Source: Pseudomonadota bacterium
Lineage (GTDB): Bacteria; Pseudomonadota; Gammaproteobacteria; Burkholderiales; Burkholderiaceae_C
Assembly: GCA_023438115.1 (NCBI GenBank)
Contig: JAEZEB010000288.1
Coordinates: 1 to 22,891 of the forward strand
Direction: 5' to 3'
DNA length: 22,891 bases
A program made the position numbers and the translations under genes. The notes under the pieces were generated by a model that was not told the DNA's origin, did not search any database, and worked only from the letters and a program-made list of their open reading frames with translations. Position 1 is the stretch's first letter. Each line of letters opens with the position of its first letter. This document shows positions 1-9,268 of this stretch, piece after piece.

Positions 1-2
1 GT

Positions 3-50
3 CCCTGGGAGCTGGATGCCGCGCGCGGCAAGCCGGCCAGGGAGCGTTGA
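3..50 (+). CDS. Possible C-terminal tail of an upstream gene (partial)
   Basis: A short open stretch in frame 3 reads PWELDAARGKPARER and ends at a TGA six bases before the palindrome at 56-81. It could be the last residues of a protein whose body lies before the window. The other forward frames do not give a convincing protein end here. The fragment is too short to assign a family, and in GC-rich DNA such a run occurs by chance, so this is a weak call. Confidence 0.25.
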   Translation, partial: PWELDAARGKPARER

Positions 51-55
51 AGGCG

Positions 56-81
56 CGGATGGTTGCGCGCGCAACCATCCG
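56..81. promoter_or_regulatory. Perfect 26-bp palindrome, probable MarR operator
   Basis: The half-site CGGATGGTTGCGC is followed directly by its exact reverse complement, with no spacer, so all 13 base pairs match. It lies 35 bp before the GTG start of the monooxygenase gene and overlaps a candidate -35 box (63-68) and the -35/-10 spacer. MarR-family dimers bind near-perfect palindromes of about this size, and a MarR gene is the last gene of the operon that follows. The likely role is repression and autoregulation, relieved by an aromatic ligand or its CoA ester. The palindrome is seen; the regulator assignment is inference. Confidence 0.65.
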
Positions 82-91
82 GGGATAGAGT
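63..91 (+). promoter_or_regulatory. Candidate sigma-70 promoter of the monooxygenase operon
   Basis: TTGCGC (63-68) and TAGAGT (86-91) are separated by 17 bp, the ideal spacing, although each hexamer is only a partial consensus match. Transcription would start near 98, leaving a leader of about 19 nt that contains the ribosome-binding site AGGAG (107-111). The -35 box lies inside the palindrome at 56-81, which fits repression by steric block. Confidence 0.35.
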
Positions 92-116
92 CGCGCCCGC
101 AACCCCAGGAGCGCGC

Positions 117-1709
117 GTGCAGGACCCACGACCGCTGCCGGACGGCATTCCGGTCCTCATCGCCGGCGGCGGCCCCGTCGGACTGACGCTGGCTGCGCTG
201 CTCGCGCGCCATGGCGTGCGTTCGCTCGTCGTCGAGGCGGACGAGGGCTATTGCACCGGCAGCCGCGCCATCTGCATCTCGCGGCGCTCGCAGGAGATCC
301 TGTGGACCGCCGGCGCGGGCCCGGCGCTCGCGGCGAAGGCGCTGCCCTGGACCGGCGGGCGCAGCTACTGGCGCGACCAGGAAGTGCTGCACTTCCAGAT
401 GCCGACCGAGGCCTCGCAGCGCTTTGCGCCCATGGTCAACATCCAGCAGTACCACGTGGAAGCCTTCGTGCACCAGGCGCTGCGGCAGGTGCCCGATCTC
501 GCGCAGGTGAGTTGGTCCAGCCGGGTGGTGGGCGTGCAGCCCGCCGCGGACGGCGCCGTGGTCGACATCGACACGCCGCAGGGCCGGCGGCAGGTGCGCG
601 CGGACTGGCTGGTGGCCTGCGACGGCGGCCGCAGCACGGTGCGCGAGCAGCTCGGGCTGCAGCTGGAAGGCACGCAGTACGAAGGCCGCTACGTGATCGT
701 CGATATCGTGCAGCCGACGCGGCGGCCGGTGGAGCGCCTCGCCTGGTTCGATCCGCCTTCCAACCCTGGCTCCACGTTGCTGATGCATCGCCAGCCCGAC
801 GACGTCTGGCGCATCGACTACCAGCTGCGCGACGGCGATGACGCGGAGGAAGCCCTGAAGCCGGAAAACATCCTGCCGCGCGTGCAAAGCCACCTGGCGA
901 TGATCGGCGAGGACGCGCAGTGGAAGCTGCTGTGGGCCTCCATGTACAACGCCAAGTGCCTCTCCTTGCCCGGCTATCGCCACGGGCGCGTGCTGTTCGC
1001 GGGCGACGCCGCGCACCTCGTGCCCATCTTCGGCGTGCGCGGCCTCAACTCGGGTCTCGACGACGCGGCCAACCTCGCCTGGAAGCTGGCGCTGGTGCTC
1101 GAAGGCGGCGCCGGCGACGCGCTGCTGGACTCCTACTCGGTCGAACGCGTGCAGGCCACGCGCGAGAACATCGCCTATGGCGCCAAGAGCACGGAGTTCA
1201 TGGCGCCGCCCGATTTCGCCTTTCGCCTGATGCGCGAAGCGACCCTGCGGCTCGCCACGCACGAGCCGGCAGTGCGCTCCCTGATCAATCCGCGCCAGTC
1301 GGCGCCGGTCGCGTACGCGGGTTCGCCGCTCAACGGCCCGCAGCAGGGCGAGTGGACGAGCGAACTCGCGGCCCCGGGGCAGCCCGCGCCCGAAGCGCTC
1401 GTGCGCGGTGCGCAGGGGGACATGCACCTCACGCAATGCTTCGGCGCCGACTTCGTGTGCCTCGTCTTCGGCGACGGCGCGCTGCCGCAGGCCGTGGCCG
1501 AACTCGTGGCGCATGGCGTCGGCGTCATCGACATCGCGCCGGAAGCCGATGCGCTGGGCCAGGCGCGCCTGCGCTACGGCCTGCCGGGCGGCACCGCGGC
1601 CACGGCGCTGGTGCTCGTGCGTCCCGACGGCTACGTGATGGGGCGCTGGCGCGGCCTCGACCCCGCGCCCGTGCTCGCCTGCCTGCGGGCCAAGGGGATC
1701 CGTCCATGA
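117..1709 (+). CDS. FAD-dependent aromatic-ring monooxygenase (MhpA/PheA/TfdB-type)
   Basis: This is a class A flavoprotein monooxygenase of about 530 residues, expected to use NAD(P)H and O2 to hydroxylate an aromatic substrate in the cytoplasm. Three hallmarks of the family are visible: the dinucleotide-binding GGGPVG (residues 17-22), the DG motif ACDGG (Asp169-Gly170), and the GD motif LFAGDAAHL (Asp297), followed by GLNSGLDDAANLAWKL. The C-terminal third resembles the thioredoxin-like tail of phenol-hydroxylase relatives. I chose GTG at 117 because AGGAG precedes it by 5 nt and the glycine-rich loop then falls at the usual distance. An in-frame TTG at 63 would lie inside the palindrome. 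The stop overlaps the next start (ATGA), so translation is probably coupled. The sequence does not reveal the substrate; 3-hydroxyphenylpropionate-like or other phenolic acids are possible. Confidence 0.85.
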   Translation: MQDPRPLPDGIPVLIAGGGPVGLTLAALLARHGVRSLVVEADEGYCTGSRAICISRRSQEILWTAGAGPALAAKALPWTGGRSYWRDQEVLHFQMPTEASQRFAPMVNIQQYHVEAFVHQALRQVPDLAQVSWSSRVVGVQPAADGAVVDIDTPQGRRQVRADWLVACDGGRSTVREQLGLQLEGTQYEGRYVIVDIVQPTRRPVERLAWFDPPSNPGSTLLMHRQPDDVWRIDYQLRDGDDAEEALKPENILPRVQSHLAMIGEDAQWKLLWASMYNAKCLSLPGYRHGRVLFAGDAAHLVPIFGVRGLNSGLDDAANLAWKLALVLEGGAGDALLDSYSVERVQATRENIAYGAKSTEFMAPPDFAFRLMREATLRLATHEPAVRSLINPRQSAPVAYAGSPLNGPQQGEWTSELAAPGQPAPEALVRGAQGDMHLTQCFGADFVCLVFGDGALPQAVAELVAHGVGVIDIAPEADALGQARLRYGLPGGTAATALVLVRPDGYVMGRWRGLDPAPVLACLRAKGIRP

Positions 1710-1888
1710 CCGATGCCGAACTCGATCGCAGCTACACGGCCTTGTGCAACGCCCTCGGCGACGTGGGACCGCAGCGCAGCGAACTGCTGCTCGCGATGGT
1801 GGCCCTCGCGCTCATGGCGCGCCAGGACTCGCCCGAGGACGTGCTGGCGCTCGTCGCCCACGCGCGCGAACGCTGCCTGCAGGACTGA
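1706..1888 (+). CDS. Small conserved-looking protein between monooxygenase and MarR (possibly DUF2783)
   Basis: A 60-residue acidic protein begins at ATG 1706, overlapping the monooxygenase stop by four bases, and ends one base before the MarR start. It reads as two or three amphipathic helices (MTDAELDRSYTALCNALGD, then SELLLAMVALALMARQDS, then a DVLALVAHARERCLQD tail). There is no signal peptide, and I judge the central hydrophobic stretch too short and broken for a membrane anchor. Size, helical make-up and position beside a flavin monooxygenase remind me of DUF2783 proteins, but I cannot confirm that. The tight coupling on both sides argues that it is a real gene. A role as helper or subunit of the monooxygenase is only inference. 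Confidence 0.7.
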   Translation: MTDAELDRSYTALCNALGDVGPQRSELLLAMVALALMARQDSPEDVLALVAHARERCLQD

Positions 1889-1889
1889 G

Positions 1890-2342
1890 ATGCCCGCGCG
1901 CGAAGCCGCGGCATCGCCGCCGCTGGACCAGTTCCTCACCTACCGCCTGCACCAGGTCAACAAGATCACCGACAAGGCCAGCAGCGATGCCTACGCGCAG
2001 GAGCTCGGGCTGCCGGTGGGCGAGGCGCGTTGCCTCGCGGCGATCGGGCATTTCGCGCCGCTGTCGGTGGCGCAGCTGGCGGCGCGCGCCAACCTGGACA
2101 AGGCCCAGGCCAGTCGTGCGGCGCAAGCGCTGGTGGAGCGCGGCTGGGTGCGGAAGGAGGCGAGGGCGGACGATGCCCGCGCGGTGGTGCTGCGTCTCAG
2201 CGCCGAGGGCCGCCGCTGGTGGAACCGCGTGATGCGCCTGATCGCGCGCCGCAACGAGGAGATCTTCGGCTGCCTCAGCCGCCGCGAGCAGGTGCAGCTC
2301 GCCGCCATGCTCGAACGGGTCGTGGAGCAGGCGCGCGGCTGA
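1890..2342 (+). CDS. MarR-family transcriptional regulator
   Basis: This is a 150-residue winged-helix repressor. An N-terminal dimerisation helix (DQFLTYRLHQVNKITDKAS) is followed by the helix-turn-helix (LSVAQLAARANLDKAQASRAA, about residues 68-88). The wing follows, with RKEARADDARAVVLRLS, where the D-x-R pattern typical of MarR wings is present. Long C-terminal helices complete the dimer interface. The ATG at 1890 lies one base after the stop of the 60-residue gene, so it is co-translated with it, and the open frame further upstream is only read-through. As the last gene of an operon preceded by a perfect palindrome (56-81), it most likely represses the whole unit and itself. MarR regulators in such settings usually respond to aromatic acids, their CoA thioesters or pathway intermediates. 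The ligand is unknown here. Confidence 0.9.
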   Translation: MPAREAAASPPLDQFLTYRLHQVNKITDKASSDAYAQELGLPVGEARCLAAIGHFAPLSVAQLAARANLDKAQASRAAQALVERGWVRKEARADDARAVVLRLSAEGRRWWNRVMRLIARRNEEIFGCLSRREQVQLAAMLERVVEQARG

Positions 2343-2354
2343 ACCGGGCGGATT

Positions 2355-3989
2355 TCAGGTGAGCGCCGGCGCGCCCCAGGGCAGCGGGGCGCGGTGATTC
2401 GCCGGGGGCGGGCCGCTTGCGCGCGCCGGCTCCCCGCCGTCCTCCTCGAGCCGGAAGCGATGCGTCGCTCCGACCAGCTCGCGGGCCTGCGCGAGCAGCG
2501 CCTCGGTCAGGCTGTTGATTTCCTGCACCAGGCCGTTGTTGCTCTGCGTGACGCCTTCGAGCTGCGCGATGGTGCCGTTGACCTGCTCGATGCCCGTGCG
2601 CTGCTCCTCGCTGGCGCGCGCGATCTCGGTGACGACGTGCGCGACGTCTTGCGCCACCTTCACGACCTTTTGCATCGCCTCGCCGGCGCGCGACGCGGCT
2701 TCGGTGCCCTGGTTGGCTTCGTTCACCGCTGCGGCCACCAGCTGCTTGATGTCGCGCGAGGCTTCCGCGCTACGCTGGGCGAGCACGCGGACCTGCGCGG
2801 CCACCACCGCGAAGCCGCGGCCTTGCTCGCCCGCCCGCGCGGCTTCCACGGCGGCGTTGAGCGCCAGCAGGTTGGTCTGGAAAGCGAGGTCGTCCATCAG
2901 TCCCACGATGTCCGACACCTTGCGCGACGAGCGCTGGATGCCCTGCATCCGCTCGACGACACCACCGACTGCATTGCCGCTGCCGACCGCCAGCTCCGCG
3001 GCCTGGCGCGCGAGCTCGCTCGCACGTCCGGCGTTCTCGCTGGTCTGCTGCACGATGGCGGTGAGCTCCTCCACGCTGGCGGCGGTTTCCTCCAGCGAGG
3101 CCGCCTGTTCCTCGGTGCGCGCGGCGAGTTCGCCGTTGCCCGCCGCGATCCGCTCCGAGGCCTGGCCGACGGCGCCGGCGCCTTCGCGGATCGTGCGCAC
3201 GAGGGCGTTCAGCCGTTCCTGCATGCCCGCCAGAGCTGCGAGCACGCGGCCGGTCTCGTCGCGGCGCGCGGTGGACCGGGCCGAGCGCAGGTCGCCTTCG
3301 GCCACGCGCTCGGCCGCCTGCACGGCGAAGCCGAGCGGACGCACAATGCCGCGCGTGATCGCCACCGTCGCGAGGATGCCTGCGAGCAGCGCCGCGCCGA
3401 GCACGCCCAGCAGGATCCGCTCGCTGCGCTGGGCATGCGCCCGGGCCGCCTGCGTGCGTTCGGCGGCCAGGCTGGACGCACGGTCGGCCAGCGCCTCGAG
3501 CGCGGCGGCCACCGTGGCCTGTTGCGGCCGCACCTGCTTGTAGACGATGTCCTGCGCCTGCTGGTATTCCGCCATCTCCGACATCTCGATGGCGGCGTTC
3601 ACCAGCTGGGCCACCTTGGCCGCCTTCTGCCGCAGTTCGACGGACTGCGCGGCGAGCGCCGCGTTGCCCATGGCGGCCGCGGTTTGCGCCAGCGTGTCCG
3701 AAGCCTCGGCATAGGCCTTCTCGCTGCCCTGCATGGTGCGCAACGCGTCGCGCTGGCTTTCCACGTCGGGCAGGCTCACGAAGTCGCGCACCGCGACGGC
3801 ATCGGTCAGCTGCGCCACGCGCATGCTGTGCGCGGCCTGCAGCAGCACCACGTTCTCGCGCTCGAGGCGGCTCGCCTGTTCGACGGTGTCGCGCAGGCCG
3901 AGCAGGGCAACGACCACGGCTGCCACCATCAGGAGCAGCAGCAGGGCGAAGCCCAGCGCGAGGCGGATTCCAACTTTCCAATTGCCCAT
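2355..3989 (-). CDS. Methyl-accepting chemotaxis protein
   Basis: This is a 544-residue chemoreceptor. In order it has TM1 (about 10-32), a helical periplasmic domain of about 160 residues that looks like a four-helix bundle (33-191), TM2 (192-212), HAMP (about 213-265), and a cytoplasmic signalling coiled coil with methylation-type runs such as [20 protein letters not shown]. The hairpin tip [20 protein letters not shown] is followed by [20 protein letters not shown]. The tip is near-canonical except for AAQVR (397-401), where most receptors have AGEVR. The C-terminus is proline-rich and lacks an NWETF-type CheR/CheB tether. The start lies 9 bp after the stop of the binding-protein gene, so the two are surely co-transcribed, which hints that this receptor senses through that protein. 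The gene is convergent with marR, with 12 bp between. Confidence 0.95.
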   Translation of the reverse strand: MGNWKVGIRLALGFALLLLLMVAAVVVALLGLRDTVEQASRLERENVVLLQAAHSMRVAQLTDAVAVRDFVSLPDVESQRDALRTMQGSEKAYAEASDTLAQTAAAMGNAALAAQSVELRQKAAKVAQLVNAAIEMSEMAEYQQAQDIVYKQVRPQQATVAAALEALADRASSLAAERTQAARAHAQRSERILLGVLGAALLAGILATVAITRGIVRPLGFAVQAAERVAEGDLRSARSTARRDETGRVLAALAGMQERLNALVRTIREGAGAVGQASERIAAGNGELAARTEEQAASLEETAASVEELTAIVQQTSENAGRASELARQAAELAVGSGNAVGGVVERMQGIQRSSRKVSDIVGLMDDLAFQTNLLALNAAVEAARAGEQGRGFAVVAAQVRVLAQRSAEASRDIKQLVAAAVNEANQGTEAASRAGEAMQKVVKVAQDVAHVVTEIARASEEQRTGIEQVNGTIAQLEGVTQSNNGLVQEINSLTEALLAQARELVGATHRFRLEEDGGEPARASGPPPANHRAPLPWGAPALT

Positions 3990-3998
3990 GGCGCCGCC

Positions 3999-4781
3999 TT
4001 ACCGGATCTGTTTCTGGCCCTCGGGCGAGCGGAAGTAGTCGATCATCTGCTGCGCCGCCGGCGAGGGCGCGCCGATGGTGACGAAACCCAGCGGCCGCGG
4101 GATGCTGGCGCCGCCGACCACGTGGACCTTCTCCGTGCTCGCCCTGATCACCGGCTCGCTCATGGCGCCGATCGCGCCGGGCTCGCCGGCGATCACGCGC
4201 AGCTGCTCCACGGCCGTGCGGATGTCGATGGTCGCGGGTGCGAAGTCGGCGCCGTCGAGGAAGGATTTCTGGACCGCCGCGCGCACCGCCTGGCCGGGCG
4301 CTGCCGCGTACAGCTTCACCGGGAGGTCGGGACCGCCGACCTGCTTCCAGTTGGCGATCCTGCCCGTCATCAGGTCCTTGATCTGCTGCTTGCCCAGCGT
4401 CTTCACGGGGTTGCTGGCATGCACCGCGACCACGATGTTGTCCGAAGCGACCTGGTGGTACACGAGGTTGGCCGGCACGTTCACCGGACGGCCCGCCTCC
4501 GCGGCGGCGGCCTTCGCGGACGCGATCGCATCTTCCAGCGCCTCGCCGGCGGCGGCCACGGGGACCTTGCCGTCGAAGAGCGCCAGCATGCCCTTGCCGG
4601 TGCCCGGGCCGTAGATCTTCAGCTGCACGCCGGTGGCGGCCTTCAGCGGTTCCGCGCCGGGTTCGAGCACCCGGCGCTGCAAGGTGGTGGCCCCGGAGAC
4701 TTCGAGCACCTGCGCCCCGGCCGGCGCCATCAGCACGGTGAATGCGACCGTGCACGCGCCCAACAAGGTCTTTCGCACCAT
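3999..4781 (-). CDS. Periplasmic PstS-like substrate-binding protein
   Basis: This 260-residue exported protein has a classic signal peptide (basic MVRK, hydrophobic core, AGA cleavage at about residue 23). The mature part starts with VLEVSGATTLQ, resembling the anion-binding SGSTT loop of phosphate-binding PstS and related PBP-like-2 proteins. Later segments such as LVYHQVASDNIVVAVHASNP, LMTGRIANWKQVGGP and a terminal YFRSPEGQKQIR are also typical of that superfamily. The start at 4781 has AAGGAGA about 10 nt upstream. No permease or ATPase gene is nearby; the only partner is the chemoreceptor 9 bp downstream. It may therefore present a ligand to the receptor rather than serve transport. The ligand could be phosphate or another oxyanion, which the sequence alone does not settle. 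Confidence 0.85.
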   Translation of the reverse strand: MVRKTLLGACTVAFTVLMAPAGAQVLEVSGATTLQRRVLEPGAEPLKAATGVQLKIYGPGTGKGMLALFDGKVPVAAAGEALEDAIASAKAAAAEAGRPVNVPANLVYHQVASDNIVVAVHASNPVKTLGKQQIKDLMTGRIANWKQVGGPDLPVKLYAAAPGQAVRAAVQKSFLDGADFAPATIDIRTAVEQLRVIAGEPGAIGAMSEPVIRASTEKVHVVGGASIPRPLGFVTIGAPSPAAQQMIDYFRSPEGQKQIR

Positions 4782-5025
4782 CTCAGCTTCTCCTTCGCAA
4801 CCGCGATGGCCGGAGGGTGCCAGTGGGAAGAGGTTGTGACAAGTAGATACAACTCGCGGAGTTTTGTTTCTTTCCAGGTTTCCGTGAGATCGGTCACGGG
4901 AGCCCGCTGTGCCCGCATTCGGATCCGGTCGACGCCTTGGGCACGGTCCGTCCGGCCCAATGTCCCTGCCTGCCTCTCGCGAGGCCGACCTCCCTACAAT
5001 CTCCGGTCCCTCCGAACGCCCCCTG
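4782..5025. promoter_or_regulatory. Divergent intergenic region between the binding protein and ygiQ
   Basis: This 244-bp stretch drives two divergent units. On the plus strand TACAAT (4995-5000) is a good -10 match 25 bp before the ygiQ ATG, without a convincing -35 box. On the left half, an AT-richer patch (about 4833-4872) contains GTTGT...ACAAC inverted arms (4833-4837 and 4849-4853) and probably holds the promoter of the binding-protein/chemoreceptor operon. No clear terminator or RNA gene is visible. Confidence 0.3.
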
Positions 5026-7281
<2,256 letters not shown>

Positions 7282-7354
7282 AGACCGCTCGCGACCCGCG
7301 CGCGGTTTGATCGAGGGCAAGGCGCGCGGCGCACCCGCGGGCGAAGATCGGCGC

Positions 7355-8239
7355 ATGCCTTCCTTCCTGCGCGGCGTGCTGGCGCTGCTGCTCCTGGTCC
7401 TGAATACCTGCTTCTGGTGCGTGCCCCTGTTCGCGGGTGCGCTGGTCAAGCTGGCGCTGCCGTTCACCGCGGTGCAAAAGCAGATCGACCGCTTTCTCAA
7501 TGCCTGCGCCGAAGGCTGGGTGGCGTGCAACAGCGCCTGGATGCGCCTGCTGCACCGCACCCGCTGGGAAGTGGAGGGCGCCGGATCGCTGCGGCGCGGC
7601 GACTGGTACCTCGTGAGCTGCAACCACCAGTCCTGGGTGGACATCTTCGCGCTGCAGCACGTGCTGCGCGGGCGCATCCCGCTGCTCAAGTTCTTCCTCA
7701 AGCAGCAGCTGATCTACGTCCCCGTCATCGGGCTCGCATGGTGGGCGCTGGATTTTCCCTTCATGAAGCGGCACGGGAAGGAGGCGCTGCGCCGCCGCCC
7801 CGAGCTGCGCGCGCAGGACCAGGAGGCGACGCTGCGTGCCTGCCGCAAGTTCTCGCTGGTGCCCACCAGCGTGATGAACTTCGCCGAGGGCACGCGCTTC
7901 ACGCCCGCGAAGCACCAGTCGCAGGCTTCGCCTTATCGCCACCTCCTCAAGCCGCGGGCCGGCGCGATGGCGCTGACGCTCAATGCGATGGGCGAGCGCT
8001 TCCGCTCGGTGGTGGACGCCACCATCGTCTACCCCGAGGGCGTGCCCAGCTTCTGGGATTTCCTCTGCGGGCGCACTTCGCGCATCGTGGTGCACCTGCG
8101 CCAGCTGCCCATTCCGGAAGGCTTCGCCCGCGGCGACTACGCGGCCGATCCCTCGTTCCGGCGCGATTTCCAGCAGTGGCTGGGCGCGCTGTGGGAGGAG
8201 AAGGACCGGCGCGTCGGCGAGCTGCTGCAGCGCGCCTGA
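7355..8239 (+). CDS. PlsC/YihG-type lysophospholipid acyltransferase
   Basis: This 294-residue membrane acyltransferase has an N-terminal hydrophobic helix (about residues 6-36). The catalytic HX4D motif NHQSWVD (His91, Asp96) and the EGTR substrate-binding motif (178-181, in MNFAEGTRF) follow at the spacing normal for the PlsC superfamily. Segments such as KQQLIYVPVIGLAWWALDFP and FMKRHGKEALRRRPEL recall E. coli YihG and similar proteins. Its probable job is transferring an acyl group to a lysophospholipid at the inner membrane; the acyl donor and acceptor are unknown. ATG 7355 is preferred over an in-frame GTG/TTG-type upstream extension because the hydrophobic helix starts straight after it. 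It follows ygiQ by 73 bp and is convergent with the next gene, one base separating the stop codons. Confidence 0.9.
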   Translation: MPSFLRGVLALLLLVLNTCFWCVPLFAGALVKLALPFTAVQKQIDRFLNACAEGWVACNSAWMRLLHRTRWEVEGAGSLRRGDWYLVSCNHQSWVDIFALQHVLRGRIPLLKFFLKQQLIYVPVIGLAWWALDFPFMKRHGKEALRRRPELRAQDQEATLRACRKFSLVPTSVMNFAEGTRFTPAKHQSQASPYRHLLKPRAGAMALTLNAMGERFRSVVDATIVYPEGVPSFWDFLCGRTSRIVVHLRQLPIPEGFARGDYAADPSFRRDFQQWLGALWEEKDRRVGELLQRA

Positions 8240-8240
8240 A

Positions 8241-9134
8241 TCAGGGCTGCAGGGTGTGCAGCGGCAGGTCCTTGTCGGCGGCCAGCCGGTCGAGTTCTTC
8301 GCAGCTGCGCGCCGCGAAGAAGGCGGCGACGGCCGAATGCGTCTGCGGCGCGAACATGGTCTTCATGTCGCCGCCGGCGACGCCCGCCGCTTCGCACAGC
8401 GCGGCGGCGAAATGCGGTTCCAGCGCCGCGACCGCCACGCGCCCGTCGCGGCAGGGATAGACGCGATAGCCCGCGTGCGCACCGCCCACGGAACCCGTGG
8501 GCTGCGTGAGTCCCCAATGCCGCGGCAAGCCCAGGTAGGCCGCCGCATCGGACAGCGCCACTTCGAGGTACAGGCCTTCGGGATGCGGGTCGCCGGTGCC
8601 GGCATAGCGCTCCTGCTTGCGCAGCGCGGCCTGCAGCACCGCTTCGGAAGCCATGAGGGATCCGCCCATGTCAGCATACAGCGTGGCGGGGAGCTCCAGC
8701 CCGGGCACCAGCCCGTTCTCGGCGAGGTAGGTGAGGTCGTGGCCGGGTTCGTCGGCGCGTTCGCCTGGCGCGCCCACGATCGCCACCTGGCTCAGGCCTG
8801 GATAGCGCGCATGGAGCTCCTTCCAACCCAGTCCGAGCTTATGCAGCGCGGCCGGGCGGAAGGACGTGAGCAGGACGTCCGTGCGAGCGAGCTCGCGATG
8901 CAACGTGTCCTGGCCTTGCGGCGCCTTCAGGTCCGCCGCCAGCACCTTCACGCCTTCGTGCAGCTGCGCATAGGCCGCGGGGTTGTAGTGGCCCATGGGA
9001 TCGCCCGCGGGCGGCTCGATCTTGGTGCAGGTCGCGCCCAGGCGGCGGCAACGCATCAGCGCGGCGGGGCCGGGCAGGTTGAGCGCGAGGCTCAGGATGC
9101 GCAGGCCGTGGAGCGGGGCAGGGGAGCGGGTCAT
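8241..9134 (-). CDS. Short CoA-transferase family III / alpha-methylacyl-CoA racemase-like protein
   Basis: This 297-residue protein belongs to the CaiB/BaiF family. It opens with LHGLRILSLALNLPGPAALM and keeps SFRPAAL (Arg93). From memory of the Mycobacterium tuberculosis MCR sequence, its catalytic residues map here: His132 and Asp133 in GHDLTYLA, Asp155 in YADMGGS, and Glu239 in ALEPHF. That favours racemase-type chemistry over CoA transfer. Family members usually have 360-400 residues. This one stops about 60 residues early, right after the segment equivalent to the TPVL region, so the C-terminal stretch that returns to the large domain is missing. The start ATG at 9134 lacks a strong ribosome-binding site. 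It is divergent from a Bug-type binding protein. Substrate unknown; a branched-chain or aromatic acyl-CoA is plausible. Confidence 0.85.
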   Translation of the reverse strand: MTRSPAPLHGLRILSLALNLPGPAALMRCRRLGATCTKIEPPAGDPMGHYNPAAYAQLHEGVKVLAADLKAPQGQDTLHRELARTDVLLTSFRPAALHKLGLGWKELHARYPGLSQVAIVGAPGERADEPGHDLTYLAENGLVPGLELPATLYADMGGSLMASEAVLQAALRKQERYAGTGDPHPEGLYLEVALSDAAAYLGLPRHWGLTQPTGSVGGAHAGYRVYPCRDGRVAVAALEPHFAAALCEAAGVAGGDMKTMFAPQTHSAVAAFFAARSCEELDRLAADKDLPLHTLQP

Positions 9135-9268
9135 GGCGCGAGGCTAGCAGAGCGGGGCACGCGCCGTCGCCTGCGCGTCTGGGGTACACCCGGATGCGCC
9201 GCCCATGAGCCGCGCGGTAGCCTGCGCTGCGGCCGCCCCCGGCCATTCCCCCTCCAAGGAGCAAAGCG

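Noticed and set aside
63..116. TTG start at 63 for the flavin monooxygenase, adding 18 residues.
   Set aside because: It lies within the palindrome and candidate promoter, has no ribosome-binding site, and adds unconserved residues before the FAD-binding loop; GTG 117 has AGGAG.
4833..4853. GTTGT...ACAAC inverted repeat as a defined operator of the binding-protein/chemoreceptor operon.
   Set aside because: The arms are only 5 bp with an 11-bp spacer, which is expected by chance; kept only as a remark on the intergenic region.
9180..9197. GGGT-AC-ACCC mini-palindrome in the divergent region before the Bug gene.
   Set aside because: The arms are only 4 bp, with no second copy or promoter alignment.
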